This document shows, one piece after another, positions 48,205 through 59,161 of a stretch of DNA of 64,000 bases. The stretch comes from Megaleporinus macrocephalus (lineage: Eukaryota; Chordata; Actinopteri; Characiformes; Anostomidae): positions 4,692,064-4,756,063 of the forward strand of contig CM038727.1 of NCBI GenBank assembly GCA_021613375.1. Direction: 5' to 3'. Every line of letters starts with the position of its first letter. Positions within the stretch are counted from its first letter, which is position 1. The position numbers and the translations under genes are program-made. The notes beneath the pieces were generated by a model that saw only the letters and a list, made by a program, of their open reading frames with translations, had not been told where the DNA came from and ran no database searches.

Positions 48205-48755
48205 AATAACGAGGATGTTTAATGATGTAAATGAGTTTATCAGTAGTCAGTAGTGGTTATTAAACTGAGTACTGAACTGAATGAGCATTAAAAGAATAAC
48301 GAGGATGTTTAATGATGTAAATGAGTTTATCAGTAGTCAGTAGTGGTTATTAAACTGAGTACTGAACTGAATGAGCATTAAAAGAGTAATGGAGTGTTTG
48401 ATGGTTTAAATGAGTTTATCAGTAGTCAGTAGTGATTAGTAAACTGAGTACTGAACTGAATAAACATTAAAAGAATATTGAGGTCGTTTGATGGCCTAAA
48501 AGAGTTTATCAGTAGTCAGTAGTGATTATTAAACTGAGTACTGAACTGAATGAACATTAAAAGAATAATGAGGATGTTTGATGGTGTAAATGAGTTGATC
48601 AGTAGTCAGTAGTGATTATTATTATTCGCTATTGACTACACTATGATTATTATTGAACTGAATTAGCATTTAACGAATAATGAGCATGTTTGATGGTGTA
48701 AATGAGTTGATCAGTAGTCAGTAGTAATTAGTAAACTGAGTACTGAACTGAATGA
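48205..48755 (-). repeat. 90-bp minisatellite, second locus (inverted)
   Basis: Six units with TTTATCAGTAGTCAGTAGTG and AAACTGAGTACTGAACTGAA, reverse complement of the array at 13716-15826. Confidence 0.94.
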
Positions 48756-49641
48756 ATAATAGAGACACAAAAAAGCAAATGATACGAGCATGCTAGGTAG
48801 AACCGCTCACTGTGGGTAGGATAATTAGCTAGAACCCTGGTACTGGAGAACTATTTTGTGTGTTGGGAAGCCAGAGTTTTAGTAGGTTGCACTTCACAAC
48901 TTCACCACTAGAGGATACACACTGCTCCTTTAAAGGAACCATCCATTGATTCCTATCTAGCATTGAATCCTTCACCTTCATTTTTAAGGGGGTGCTGTGA
49001 GCGTTTGGTTGCGTTCTGGATCTGGGGGGAGGGGTGGGCTGCAGTCCTGGAGGGCTGGACTAAGAGACGTCCTGCTTTAACTCACCTGCTCAGGTGTGCT
49101 TTAGAAGGAAATTACCGAACTGTTCCAGACTCAGGAGTTTGACAGCCCTGACACTTTGCCACTGTCTCAAACGGGTCCTGCTCCGCGTCATCTGTGGCCA
49201 CGTCTGTGTAGAAGTAACAGCATGTTTCTGCTCTCAGCTCGATGTACCCACCCTCTCAGTAAAGCACAGTTACGAAAGCGGTCGTCTTATAACGCACCTG
49301 TATTTTTCTACTGTATACAAGAAAATAAGGATGAGAGCGGAATTCCCTTTTCCGGATTTGTTCATAATAATAATAATAATAATAAAATAATAAGAAATAA
49401 AAAAAATATCCAAGGAATATAAGAATGGACTGTCTTGTGCGCTGTATGTCGGGTCTGTGACGGTACCAGCTCGTGTTGTGTTCCTGCGGGGAGGTGGGAG
49501 TAAAGTGCTACAGACTGCTGCGCTCCCTCTCGCCACTTCGTCCACCGACAGAAAAGAAAATCCAGAGTGAAGAAACCGCTCGGACTAAATTTCCATGTGC
49601 CAAATTTGTTGGGATCGAGACGAAGCGCTCTACTGTACATG

Positions 49642-49647
49642 AATAAA
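49642..49647 (+). promoter_or_regulatory. Candidate poly(A) signal
   Basis: AATAAA is followed about 25-40 bases later by a TG-rich stretch (TGTGGGTTTTACTGGTGT), the arrangement of a vertebrate cleavage site. The preceding 200 bases are unique-looking and moderately GC-rich. It could end the MYRIP transcript, or an unrelated transcript; no coding link to it is visible. Confidence 0.35.
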
Positions 49648-49894
49648 GTTTGCATACCTGAAACACTGACTGTGGGTTTTACTGGTGTCCACTGGGACGT
49701 GTAGCTGGAGCTCTGGACAGATCTGTGTGTGTGTCTTTGTAATAATAATATTATTACTAATTATAATAGTAATAATATAATTAAAACTTAAAGAATGTTT
49801 AAATATGAAAATTTAGGATCGCTCATAGAGGTGGTGATATGATCCATCAATATTCTACATCAATTATAAATTAGACTAATTACCACACATGTAC

Positions 49895-51450
49895 ACACTA
49901 GTGAACACACACACACACACTGGGTGCCAAGAAACACTCACACACACACACACACACACACACACTCTAGTGAAACACACTTGGGGCAATGAAACAACTA
50001 CATACACAAACACACACTAGTGAGCACAGACTAGGAGACAGTGAAACACCCTCATACACACACACACTAGTACACACACACACTGGGACCACATATAACA
50101 CATACACTAGTGAAACACACTGGGGGCAGTGAAACAACCACATACCCAAACACACACACACACACACTAGTGGTCAGTGAAACACATACACACACACACT
50201 AGTGAAACACACTGGGGCAGTGAAACAACCACATACCCAAACACACACTTACACACACACACACTAGTGGTCAGTGAAACACATACTCACACACACACAC
50301 ACTAGTGAACACACACTAGGGCAGTGAAACAACCACATACCCAAACACACACTTACGAACACAGACTAGGAGACAGTGAAACACCCACATACACACACTG
50401 GTGAACACACACACTGGGACCAAGAAACACCACATATACACATACACTAGTGAAACACACTGGGGGCAGTGAAACAACCACATACCCAAACACACACTAG
50501 TGAACACACACTGGGACCAAGAAACACCACATATACACGTACACTGGTGAAACACACTGGGGGCAGTGAAACAACTACCTACCCAAACACACATTAGTGA
50601 ACACAGACTAGGAGACAGTGAAAAACCCTCATACACACACACACTAGTGAACACACACACTGGGACCAAGAAACACCACATATACACATACACTAGTGAA
50701 ACACACTGGGGCCAGTGAAACAACTACCTACCCAAACACACACTAGTGAACACAGACTAGGAGACAGTGAAACAACCACATACCCAAACACACACTTACA
50801 CACACACACTAGTGGTCAGTGAAACACATACACACACACACTAGTGAACACACACTAGGGCAGTGAAACAACCACATACCCAAACACACACTTACGAACA
50901 CAGACTAGGAGACAGTGAAACACCCTCATACACACACACACTAGTGAACACACACACTGGGACCAAGAAACACCACATATACACACACACTAGTGAAACA
51001 CACTGGGGGCAGTGAAACAACCACATACCCAAACACACACTAGTGAACACACACTGGGACCAAGAAACACCACATATACACATACACTGGTGAAACACAC
51101 TAGGGGCAGTGAAACAACTACCTACCCAAACACACATTAGTGAACACAGACTAGGAGACAGTGAAACACCCTCAGACACACACACACACACTAGTGAACA
51201 CACACACTGGGACCAAGAAACACCACATATACACATACACTAGTGAAACACACTGGGGCCAGTGAAACAACTACCTACCCAAACACACACTAGTGAACAC
51301 AGACTAGGAGACAGTGAAACAACCACATACCCAAACACACACTTACACACACACACTAGTGAACACACACACTGGGACCAAGAAACAGCCCATATACACA
51401 TACACTAGTGAAACACACTGGGGGCAGTGAAACAACTACCTACCCAAATA
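49895..51450 (+). repeat. CA-rich minisatellite with ACTAGTG motifs
   Basis: Modules such as ACACACACTAGTGAACACAC, TGGGACCAAGAAACACCACA and CAGTGAAACAACCACATACC are shuffled in blocks of 200-350 bases, with a larger duplication (50300-50760 and 50850-51310). Confidence 0.93.
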
Positions 51451-51559
51451 AATTAATTACATAATAAGCAAATAATATTAATAATAAGGAAATACAAATG
51501 TATTTAAAGATTTAAATTGAAAGTGTGAATTGATGTACCCAGATTTATTTAATTGAACA

Positions 51560-51789
51560 GATATTAATGTGTTATGGAGCCTGACTTTTTGATGTGATTT
51601 ACTTTTGTATTATAAAGTGTTATGTATCTTATTATAACTACTTGGGAGATATTGTAAAAGCTTAGGCCTGCATTATAAGCTGTTATAAAAGGCATATAAC
51701 GCCTTATTAACACATATATAATGGAATATGAATACAAGGCTCATACCTGCCTTTGTTATTTACTCTTGTTCTCTTGTTACTCAAGTTTG
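51560..51789 (+). repeat. AT-rich satellite-family fragment, left of the L1 insertion
   Basis: TTATAAAGTGTTATGTATCT, TTATAACTACTTGG and GCATTATAAGCTGTTATAAA resemble the dispersed TTATAA-rich family seen at 16189 and 63855. Confidence 0.55.
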
Positions 51790-52534
51790 ATAACTACCTA
51801 AAAATGGTATGTGCTCATCTGGCTATCATTCAATAGTCATTTCTGATCATGCACCTCATACTGTTAATATACAATTTTCACAATTACTGTCAAACAAAGA
51901 TTTCAATACATTTATTTCTGCTTCAATAGATGATTTTATTGCCAATAATAAAAGAGACTCTGTCTCTTCTATTGTATGGGAATCTCTTAAGGCTTATTGT
52001 ACACCTCATATTTAAATAGGTTACAGAAGGCCAGTGTACAGGAGCTGCTGAGCTTGATAGGCTTATTGTAATTAAAGTAACACCAATTTTACTGACTAAA
52101 TTTGACCTTTTCACAACATCCGAAGTAGAAAAACAACTATTACAGGCTCGTAGCACATACTATGACTATGGCGACAAGCCCTCTAGACTTCTAGCTCATC
52201 AGTTGAAGAGACAGGTAGCATCCTAGTTCATACCACAAATATTGGATTCAAGGGGAGAACAGAGTTCGGACTCTTCAGTTATTAATGCTACTTTTAAATC
52301 TTGTTACTATAACCTGTACACATCCAATTTCCCATCTGATGATGCTGAAATGTACTCATTTATTGAGGGTCTTTCGTTCTTCACTGTGGATCCAAGTGTT
52401 GGCGAAGATCTGGATTTGCCTTTAACTTGAGAAGATTGTGAGAAGATTACTCACTCTATTAGAGTTATGTTAACTAATAAAGCTCCTGGTCCTGATGGAT
52501 TTTCGATTTTCGGTAGTCATTATAACTACCTAAA
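51790..52534 (+). mobile_element. L1-like LINE ORF2 fragment with flanking 13-bp repeats
   Basis: Broken frames read VISDHAPHTVNI (end of the endonuclease), QARSTYYDYGDKPSRLLAHQ, ATFKSCYYNLYTSNFP and TNKAPGPDGFS (start of reverse transcriptase), a layout of L1/Tx1-type ORF2. Stops and small deletions kill it; the catalytic part of reverse transcriptase is absent. ATAACTACCTAAA flanks it at 51790-51802 and 52522-52534. Confidence 0.8.
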
Positions 52535-52610
52535 CTCATGATGTGCTATTATGTTTGTCTTATGAAGTATTATGAATACAGGATTCATAGAAACGTTACC
52601 AAATTGTCTT
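52535..52610 (+). repeat. AT-rich satellite-family fragment, right of the L1 insertion
   Basis: TGAAGTATTATGAATACAGG and ATTCATAGAAACGTTACC correspond to the ATACAGGGTTCATAGGAAGTGTTAC part of the satellite at 16189-18372. Confidence 0.55.
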
Positions 52611-52682
52611 GACTTTTTAAGCCAGTGTGCATCAAAGCAAACCTGTGAAGGCATTTATGACACGGTTGACAGTGTTTACATG

Positions 52683-52688
52683 TTTATT
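52683..52688 (-). terminator. Poly(A) signal of the C-RFa gene
   Basis: Minus-strand AATAAA about 125 bases after the stop codon of the hormone exon; a short 3' UTR is usual for this precursor family. Confidence 0.65.
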
Positions 52689-52812
52689 TATCAATATAGT
52701 TTGCATATATACAGACGCCGTTTCAGTTCAGTGAAATAAAGAAGGTGGAACAGCAGCCGAGACGAGAAACTGGGGGAGACACAGACATGAGAAGCTGGAG
52801 GCTTGGCGTACG

Positions 52813-53018
52813 TCACGGTAGCCAGTCCTCGTCATCACGCGCCAGCTCGGTACGGGTGCTTGGGGCCCCGCGAGCGCCCTCCTCAGTCCGGAGAGCACTG
52901 AGCAGCAGCTGGAGGGAATCGAGCACAGGCTGCACGCTCCGCACACTCTCCCTCTTGCCGAAGCGCCCGATAGGCCGGACGCCACGGCCCACGTACCAGA
53001 ACGGGTCAATCTCTGGGC
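52813..53018 (-). CDS. prlh2: C-RFa / prolactin-releasing peptide 2, hormone exon
   Basis: The last exon of the neuropeptide precursor, read right to left. It follows TTTTGCCCACAG and, joined to the last base of the signal-peptide exon, gives NRSPEIDPFWYVGRGVRPIG followed by RF-GKR. This is the fish C-RFa sequence first described in crucian carp, a member of the prolactin-releasing peptide family (human PrRP ends WYASRGIRPVGRF-GRR). Gly donates the C-terminal amide and Lys-Arg is the convertase site, so the mature peptide is RF-amide. It is secreted and acts on PrRP-type GPCRs, influencing pituitary hormones and feeding in fish. The C-terminal flanking peptide (ESVRSVQPVLDSLQLLLSAL, then an acidic tail ending DEDWLP) is typical of the precursor. 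Stop TGA at 52815-52813. The symbol prlh2 is my best match; naming of fish paralogs varies. Confidence 0.95.
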
Positions 53019-53235
53019 CTGTGGGCAAAACAGAACACAACGATCACCATCCTCTCCCCTGTCCTGCTTCCAGACTCCCACCAGGACGGTGCACACCAAC
53101 AGGTGACAAGGTTGGTGGTGTTGCTTGAGGTTTCTTGAGGGTTCTACACTACAGGCACCACAGGTTCTATATATGGAACCATTAGCATGCTTAATTGGTT
53201 CTTTACATGTCTTCATATTGATGATGAAGTTGTTG

Positions 53236-53515
53236 CATATTGTCGATGTCCAAAGAAAAGAAGAGTATCTCCAAAATGGAACTTTACAGGAGAGACCGAA
53301 AACTGTCTTTACTTTCAATGCAAGTCAATGGAACCAGAAATCTTTTCAAGCTACTTGCATTGAAAGTAAAGACAGTTTTCGGTCTCTCCTGTAAAGTTCC
53401 ATTTTAACCATTTACAGAGCCACTTTCAATGCAAGTCAATGGAACCAGAAATCTTTTCAAGCTACTTTGGATCATTTTTATTGGTCCATACAATGTAAGA
53501 TTTATGCACAATGTA
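53236..53515 (-). mobile_element. MITE-like repeat, copy d, with perfect 53-bp hairpin
   Basis: A minus-oriented copy (53240-53352) is followed by its own partial inversion (53353-53405), then by a second minus-oriented stretch ending near 53510. The arms 53273-53325 and 53353-53405 are perfect reverse complements around a 27-base loop. Confidence 0.85.
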
Positions 53516-54630
53516 AACAACAGGTGTTGCAATCAGAAGAGGCAGAAAATTAAATATGGACAAAAATGGATATGCATGGGGTTTTTTTGGACATTATGGT
53601 TCTATGTAGTTCTGTAATTCCCTTCAGGATCAATAAAGTGTTATCTTATAGAACCGTGTTGAAAGTGGCTCTGTAAATGGTTCTACATTGCATTTAAAAG
53701 GGTTAACATTATAATAATAATGGAAGCCTGTTTGGTGCTATATAGAACCATAACCAACATTCTCCATCAACCTGAAGAACCATCAAGAACCATGTTTACA
53801 GTGCAAAGAAATTTCCTTTTTAAAAAATTTATATACTTAATGACTATTTTAATAAATATACTTAGGTAAAGTTGAGTAAAGTGTATTTTTCAAGTATACT
53901 TTATACAGTAAGTATACTACACTAGTATACTAGCAGTTTTGGTGCTATATAGGCCCGTTGTACATGTTCTGAATCAAACTGGAGAACAATTTCACCACGC
54001 AAAGAAACACTTAAGCATGCAAATGATTCTATAACTATTTACAGTAACATAAAGAACCATGAAGGAATTAATGCCAGAGAAGCTCTAAAACAAGCTTTTA
54101 AAACAGAAGCTGTTGTTGCTTCTGCCACGTCTTTCCATACTACACAGTATACTTTATATAGTATAGTGTACTATTTCAATACTTTTGGGACTAAATTGGC
54201 CTCTTTGTAGTTTATAAAAGTATATTTTAATTATACTGAAGTGTAGGTATAGTGAGATCTGAATCCACAACTAGTTTACAACTCGTGTTCTAGAAGTAAA
54301 CTTATAACTATACTGTTCATTCATTTACCTTCTAAGCACCATCACACCTAGTTTAGCATCTCCATTGCACCTGACCATATATCTGGACTGCAGGAGGACC
54401 CTCTTACAAAAAAAGAAGTTTATTATAAGTGTATTCGTTACTTCGTTACTTCTTTTTAACTAAAATATATAAGTATTTTTTGTACTTTGTATGTACTAAT
54501 CAGTGAGATATTAAACACAGTTATACTTATGTATACGTAGCTAATACAAGTATGTTTGGCCTTTACTTGTACTTGTGTAGTCTTTTGATTGAGATCTACT
54601 TAAGAGAAGTATAAATAAGTACTCTTTAGT
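53516..54630. other. Intergenic / upstream intron side, no recognised gene
   Basis: AT-rich sequence within the large intron between the hormone and signal-peptide exons of the C-RFa gene; AGTATACT-rich runs at 53870-54250. Confidence 0.5.
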
Positions 54631-54631
54631 C

Positions 54632-55737
54632 TGTATGGTCTCCCAGTGTCTGTGTGGAGTGTGTATGGCCTTCCAGTGTCTGTGTGGAGTGTGTATGGTC
54701 TCCCAGTGTCTGTGTAGAGTATGTATGGTCTCCCAGTGTCTGTGTGGAGTGTGTATGGTCTCCCAGTGTCTGTGTGGAGTCTGTATGGTCTCCTAGTGTC
54801 TGTGTGGAGTGTGTATGGTCTCCCAGTATCTATGTGGAGTGTGTATGGTCTCTCAGTGTCTGTGTGGAGTCTGTATGGTCTCCCAGTGTCTGTGTGGAGT
54901 GTGTATGGTCTCTCAGTGTATGTGTGGAGTTTGTAGGTCTCCCAGTGTCTGTGTGGAGTGTGTATGGCCTTCCAGTATCTGTGTGGAGTCTGTATGGTCT
55001 CTCAGTGTCTGTGTGGAGTCTGTATGGTCTCCCAGTGTCTGTGTGGAGTGTGTATGGTCTCCCAGTGTCTGTGTGGAGTGTGTATGGTCTCTCAGTGTCT
55101 GTGTGGAGTCTGTATGGTCTCCCAGTGTCTGTGTGGAGTCTGTATGGTGTCCCAGTGGCTGTGTGGAGTCTGTGTGGTCTCCCAGTGTCTGTGTGGAGTG
55201 TGTATGGTCCACCAGTGTCTGTGTGGAGTGTGTATGGTCTCCCAGTGTCTGTGTGGAGTGTGTATGGTCCACCAGTGTCTGTGTGGAGTGTGTATGGTCT
55301 CCCAGTGTCTGTGTGGAGTGTGTATGGTCTCCCAGTGTCCGTGTGGAGTCTGTATGGTCTCTCAGTGTCTGTGTGGAGTTTGTATTGTCTCCCAGTGTCT
55401 GTGTGGAGTCTGTATGGTCTCCCAGTGTCTGTGTGGAGTCTGTATGGTGTCCCAGTGGCTGTGTGGAGTCTGTGTGGTCTCCCAGTGTCTGTGTGGAGTG
55501 TGTATGGTCCACCAGTGTCTGTGTGGAGTGTGTATGGTCTCCCAGTGTCTGTGTGGAGTGTGTATGGTCCACCAGTGTCTGTGTGGAGTGTGTATGGTCT
55601 CCCAGTGTCTGTGTGGAGTGGGTATGGTCTCCCAGTGTCCGTGTGGAGTCTGTATGGTCTCTCAGTGTCTGTGTGGAGTTTGTATGGTCCACCAGTGTCT
55701 GTGTGGAGTGTGTATGGTCTCCTAGTGTCAGTGAGGA
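54632..55737 (+). repeat. 30-bp minisatellite, about 37 copies
   Basis: Unit contains TGTGTGGAGTGTGTATGGTC and TCCCAGTGTC. Variants such as CCACCAGTGTC recur, and a block of 10 units (55130-55380, 55430-55680) is duplicated. The unit length keeps all frames open; not coding. It lies inside the C-RFa intron. Confidence 0.96.
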
Positions 55738-55744
55738 GGTCATT

Positions 55745-56240
55745 TCTGGCCTCAACATAATATTTTGTGCTCTCAATATAATAAATAGTACCCTAAATAT
55801 AGAAAAAACATAGCCTCAATATAAATATTTTAAATATTTTCTTCAATATAGTACCTTGTGCCTTTAATATCGTAATTCATGACATCAATATAGCACATTG
55901 TGGCCCTGGTATTGTGACTTTTGCCCTCAATATGGAAGCTTGTGGCCTTAATATAGTCATTTGTGACCTCAACGTAAACACTGGTGGCTTCAATATAGTA
56001 ACTTTCCTTTTAATATAGACATTTACGAACTCAATAAGAAAGTTATAGCCTCAATATAGTCAATTTTGCCCTAAGTATGGAAACTCATGGCCTTAATATA
56101 GTCATTTGTGGTCTCAGTATAGAAACTTGTGCCCTTTATATAGTCATTTATGGCCTCGATATGAAAAATGGTGGCTTCAATAAAGTATCTTGTCCCCTTA
56201 ATATAATAGCATGTGGCCTCAATCTATGGTTTTGTACTAG
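55745..56240 (+). repeat. Degenerate CCTCAATATAGT repeat
   Basis: Imperfect units of about 24-30 bases around CCTCAATATAG plus AACTTGTG/CATTTGTG; strongly diverged. Confidence 0.75.
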
Positions 56241-56348
56241 CAGCACTACTGCTGACCAGCTATTAGAAAATGTACCCTGTTAATTCCTTACGACCGTGCT
56301 TTTAAACTTCTTTCTGTTTAAAGAAAGAGGAGACGAGAAGCAGCTTAC

Positions 56349-56508
56349 TTCTGTTATCCACGTTGTGGACGATGTGCAGATCGTGCTCTACGGTGGTACA
56401 GTGCGCACACTTGGCGGTGGCGGACAGGATGAGCAGCACCATGATGACCACCACTCCCCACCGGGCGCGCGAGTGAGGCAGCGAGACCGTGAGCATCTCA
56501 GGCAGCAT
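56349..56508 (-). CDS. prlh2: C-RFa precursor, signal-peptide exon (coding part)
   Basis: Coding part of exon 2, ending AACAGAA|GTAAGC in phase 1. From the ATG at 56508 it reads MLPEMLTVSLPHSRARWGVV and then VIMVLLILSATAKCAHC, a basic n-region and a hydrophobic core of about 12 residues, with probable signal cleavage near Ala/Cys. TTVEHDLHIVHNVDNR leads directly to the hormone. A second in-frame ATG at 56496-56494 also has a purine at -3 and gives a precursor of 117 rather than 121 residues. The whole exon runs from the acceptor CCCGCTCACAG to 56349 (56527-56349), so the first bases are 5' UTR. Confidence 0.9.
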
Positions 56509-56584
56509 AGCACATGTGGGTTCAGGGCTGTGAGCGGGAATCAACAAAGAAATGAAGTGATGCAGGATCACCGATGTATGTATT

Positions 56585-57780
56585 AATTACAATTCGTAAG
56601 TATTAATTACAGTTAATATAAACTAAATTCAGTGCTTATTTACTACAGCAGATGTCAAATGCATTTCTTAAGCAGCTGGTATGTCCTTTGGGGTCCTAAT
56701 CAAGTTGCTTTGGACCCTGAGCACCACGTATTTCTGTCTTTACACCTACAACACTTTCTATTTACTCAGAAATGAATGAATGAAATGAACAAATCATTAA
56801 ATGAATGTTATTAATCTCTCTACAATTCCATTTAATCAAACAGAGTTTAGAGTGTAGAGTTTTTCTCTGTTTCTAACAATGTTTCTAATAACAGCACATC
56901 AAAATCTTATTTTATGCATATGTTCTCAGAAGTTTTTCTTGTTTGGTTTTCTCAAATTTTTGATATAGTTTCTCAAAACAAATTCTTATTGTCTTAAAAT
57001 TCTGATCTCTTTATGAAAACGTCTTATTTTCTTCAAAGTTTGACTTTGTGTCTTCAATGTTTTATTAGTTTCTCAATAGTTTAACTTAAAACAAAATCAG
57101 ATTTTCTCAAAATTGTGACTTTGTTTCCCAAAACACTTTCTTTTTTTTCAGTTTGACTAAAAATCTCAAACTTCTGCCTTATTGTCTCAAAACAGTTTCT
57201 TAGTTTGTCAACTTTGTATTTTTTTTTCATTTTTTTTTTAAATAAGTAAATAATTCAAGAAAATATTTTCAGCATAGTTAGTCAAATTCAAATAGTGTTT
57301 TTTTGGTATATAATACTACATGGTAAACAAAAAATACATAATGGTAAAAATGGTTGACATTTACAATTTTTAATTGAGTTATTCAAAAGATTGAGGAGAT
57401 TCACCAGGGGGAAGATAAGCAGAAAAAGAATCAGAAAAGGTCCTCAAATGTTGTGTTAGAAGGTAGTGATATAAAAAAAAATATATAAAAATAATATAGT
57501 CACTAATATAAAGTGATGTATTTAAAAAAAGTAAATAGTCAAACTGAAATATGTAGTTGTGGTGACCAAAAACGGGTCAATTGAGGAAATTCATGATAAA
57601 ATTAATTTATTGCAAATATATAGAAAATAAAATTTCAGTCGGGTCACTTTTGACCAGGTTGTGCACCAAAGGGTTAAGTCAAGAAAAGTGAGATAATGTG
57701 ATCACTTAAAAATTCTAGTATCTTATATAATAACAACAATATCAACTAGATTTAGAGTACGAAAGCCTGAATGCTCTTCT
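56585..57780. other. AT-rich intron of the C-RFa gene, no feature
   Basis: Very AT-rich, with TTTCTCAAAA-type low-complexity phrases at 56930-57190; no repeat or gene recognised. Confidence 0.5.
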
Positions 57781-57785
57781 ACAGC

Positions 57786-57979
57786 AGTGGTCACCAACAC
57801 TGGTCCTGAAGATCTACAGAGTCTAGTACCAATTACACTCTGCCATACTTGCTCCACATAGTCAGCTTCCTCAGAAGCCTTAGTTTGACTGTGTTAGTGT
57901 TCAGTAAAGCTATGCGCCAGCATTGTATACGTAGGTTGAAACTGAACGTAGATCTCCAGGAGGAGGACTGGTGACCACT
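57786..57979. mobile_element. Small fold-back element with terminal inverted repeats
   Basis: CAGTGGTCACCAACACTGGT...GATCTAC at the left is mirrored by GTAGATCTCCAGGAGGAGGA...GGTGACCACT at the right, giving about 31-base imperfect inverted ends on a 194-base element with no coding capacity. Confidence 0.75.
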
Positions 57980-58280
57980 TATTCAGACTCTCGTATTTCT
58001 TTAAGAGTGTGAAGCTGCAAGTTCAGCCTTGAAGGTGTTCATTCAGAAAGACTGTCGGTAATCATTTAACCTATTACAGCTCTGTGTTTCAGAATTGCAG
58101 GTCTTCGTTCAGCTCTGAGTTCGCTGTGAAATTTTCTTGGACTTGAATTAAAATGATCTGCCCGTGCAGTGAAATGACCTGACTAGAGTCTAAAAACAGG
58201 TAAATTAATGTTCTCAGAATAAGACATACTATATATATATCAACCCAATTTAAGATAATTTTACTTGACAAAGTACCACT

Positions 58281-58470
58281 TGTAATAGTATGTATATCGT
58301 CGTTGTCCAATGAAAAACAAGTATCTTCAAAATTGCAACTTTACAGGAGAGAATAAAAACATACTTTACTTTCAATGTAAGATTTTTTAAGCTATTTTGG
58401 AGAACTTCTATTGGTCCATTCATCCTGAAATTCTCACACAATGTAAATAACCACAGGTGTGTTCAAATAA
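58281..58470 (-). mobile_element. MITE-like repeat, copy e
   Basis: CGTCGTTGTCCAATGAAAAA, GTATCTTCAAAATTGCAACT and CTTCTATTGGTCCATTCATC, minus orientation. Confidence 0.7.
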
Positions 58471-58524
58471 TGTAGAAAACTCAAAATTGACAAAAATGGA
58501 GGTACATGTGTAGTATGTATATTA

Positions 58525-58770
58525 TTGCTGTCCAAAAAAAACATGTATCTACATTTTTGTTTGATTTTCATTTTTCTACATTGTTTGAACAGGACAGCTG
58601 GTGTTTATATTATATGAAAATTTCTTGAAGAATGGACCAATAGAAATGCTCCAAAATCACTTTGAAATATTTCTGGTTACATTGACTTCCATTGAAAGTA
58701 AAGGCAATTTTTGTTCTCTCCTGTAAAGTTGCAATTTTGGAGATACTTGTTAGGATTGGACAGCGACAGT
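58525..58770 (+). mobile_element. MITE-like repeat, copy f (both ends visible)
   Basis: Starts TGCTGTCCAAAAAAAACATG and ends GATACTTGTTAGGATTGGAC AGCGACA; these ends are inverted repeats of each other, which makes the 245-base unit look like a MITE. Confidence 0.75.
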
Positions 58771-58825
58771 ATGTATATGTGTGTATATAGTATAAGGTAT
58801 GTATATGTAGTATGTGGTATCTGTA

Positions 58826-59045
58826 TGTATATCATCGTTGTCTAATAAAAACAAGTATCTCTAAAATGACAATTTTACAGGAGAGCACAAAAACCTTCTG
58901 TAGTTTTAATGTAAGTCAATGGAACCAGAATTTTTTCCAAGCTATTTTGGAGCATTTCTATTGGTCCATTCATCAAGAAATTTACACACAATGTCAATGG
59001 CAGAAGTCGTGTTCAAATTATGTAGAAAAATAAAAATTAAGATAC
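58826..59045 (-). mobile_element. MITE-like repeat, copy g
   Basis: ATCGTTGTCTAATAAAAACA, GTATCTCTAAAATGACAATT and TTTCTATTGGTCCATTCATC. It ends some 25 bases before the donor of the C-RFa first exon. Confidence 0.7.
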
Positions 59046-59070
59046 GCATCTATATATAATATAAACTTAC

Positions 59071-59138
59071 CTGTATATGGAAGCTTGTGCAGGTGATGCA
59101 GCGATGAGTGCGATTACTTCTGTCTGTGTCAGTTCACT
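59071..59138 (-). other. prlh2: Probable noncoding first exon of the C-RFa gene
   Basis: On the minus strand a TATA box is followed about 25-35 bases later by a transcript start estimated near 59138, then a leader without useful coding frame that ends CATATACAG|GTAAGT, a near-perfect donor at 59071/59070. The next matching acceptor is the one at 56528. Start position is estimated from TATA spacing only. Confidence 0.65.
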
Positions 59139-59161
59139 CAGTAAACACAGATGCAGATGCG

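Noticed and set aside
49094..49390. 98-codon frame after CTGCTCAG, considered as the last MYRIP exon
   Set aside because: No resemblance to the MYRIP tail and it ends in an AAT microsatellite.
54654..55813. 334-368 codon Cys/Val/Ser repeats resembling a secreted protein
   Set aside because: The 30-bp minisatellite is a multiple of three, so all frames are open; no start context or flanking exons.
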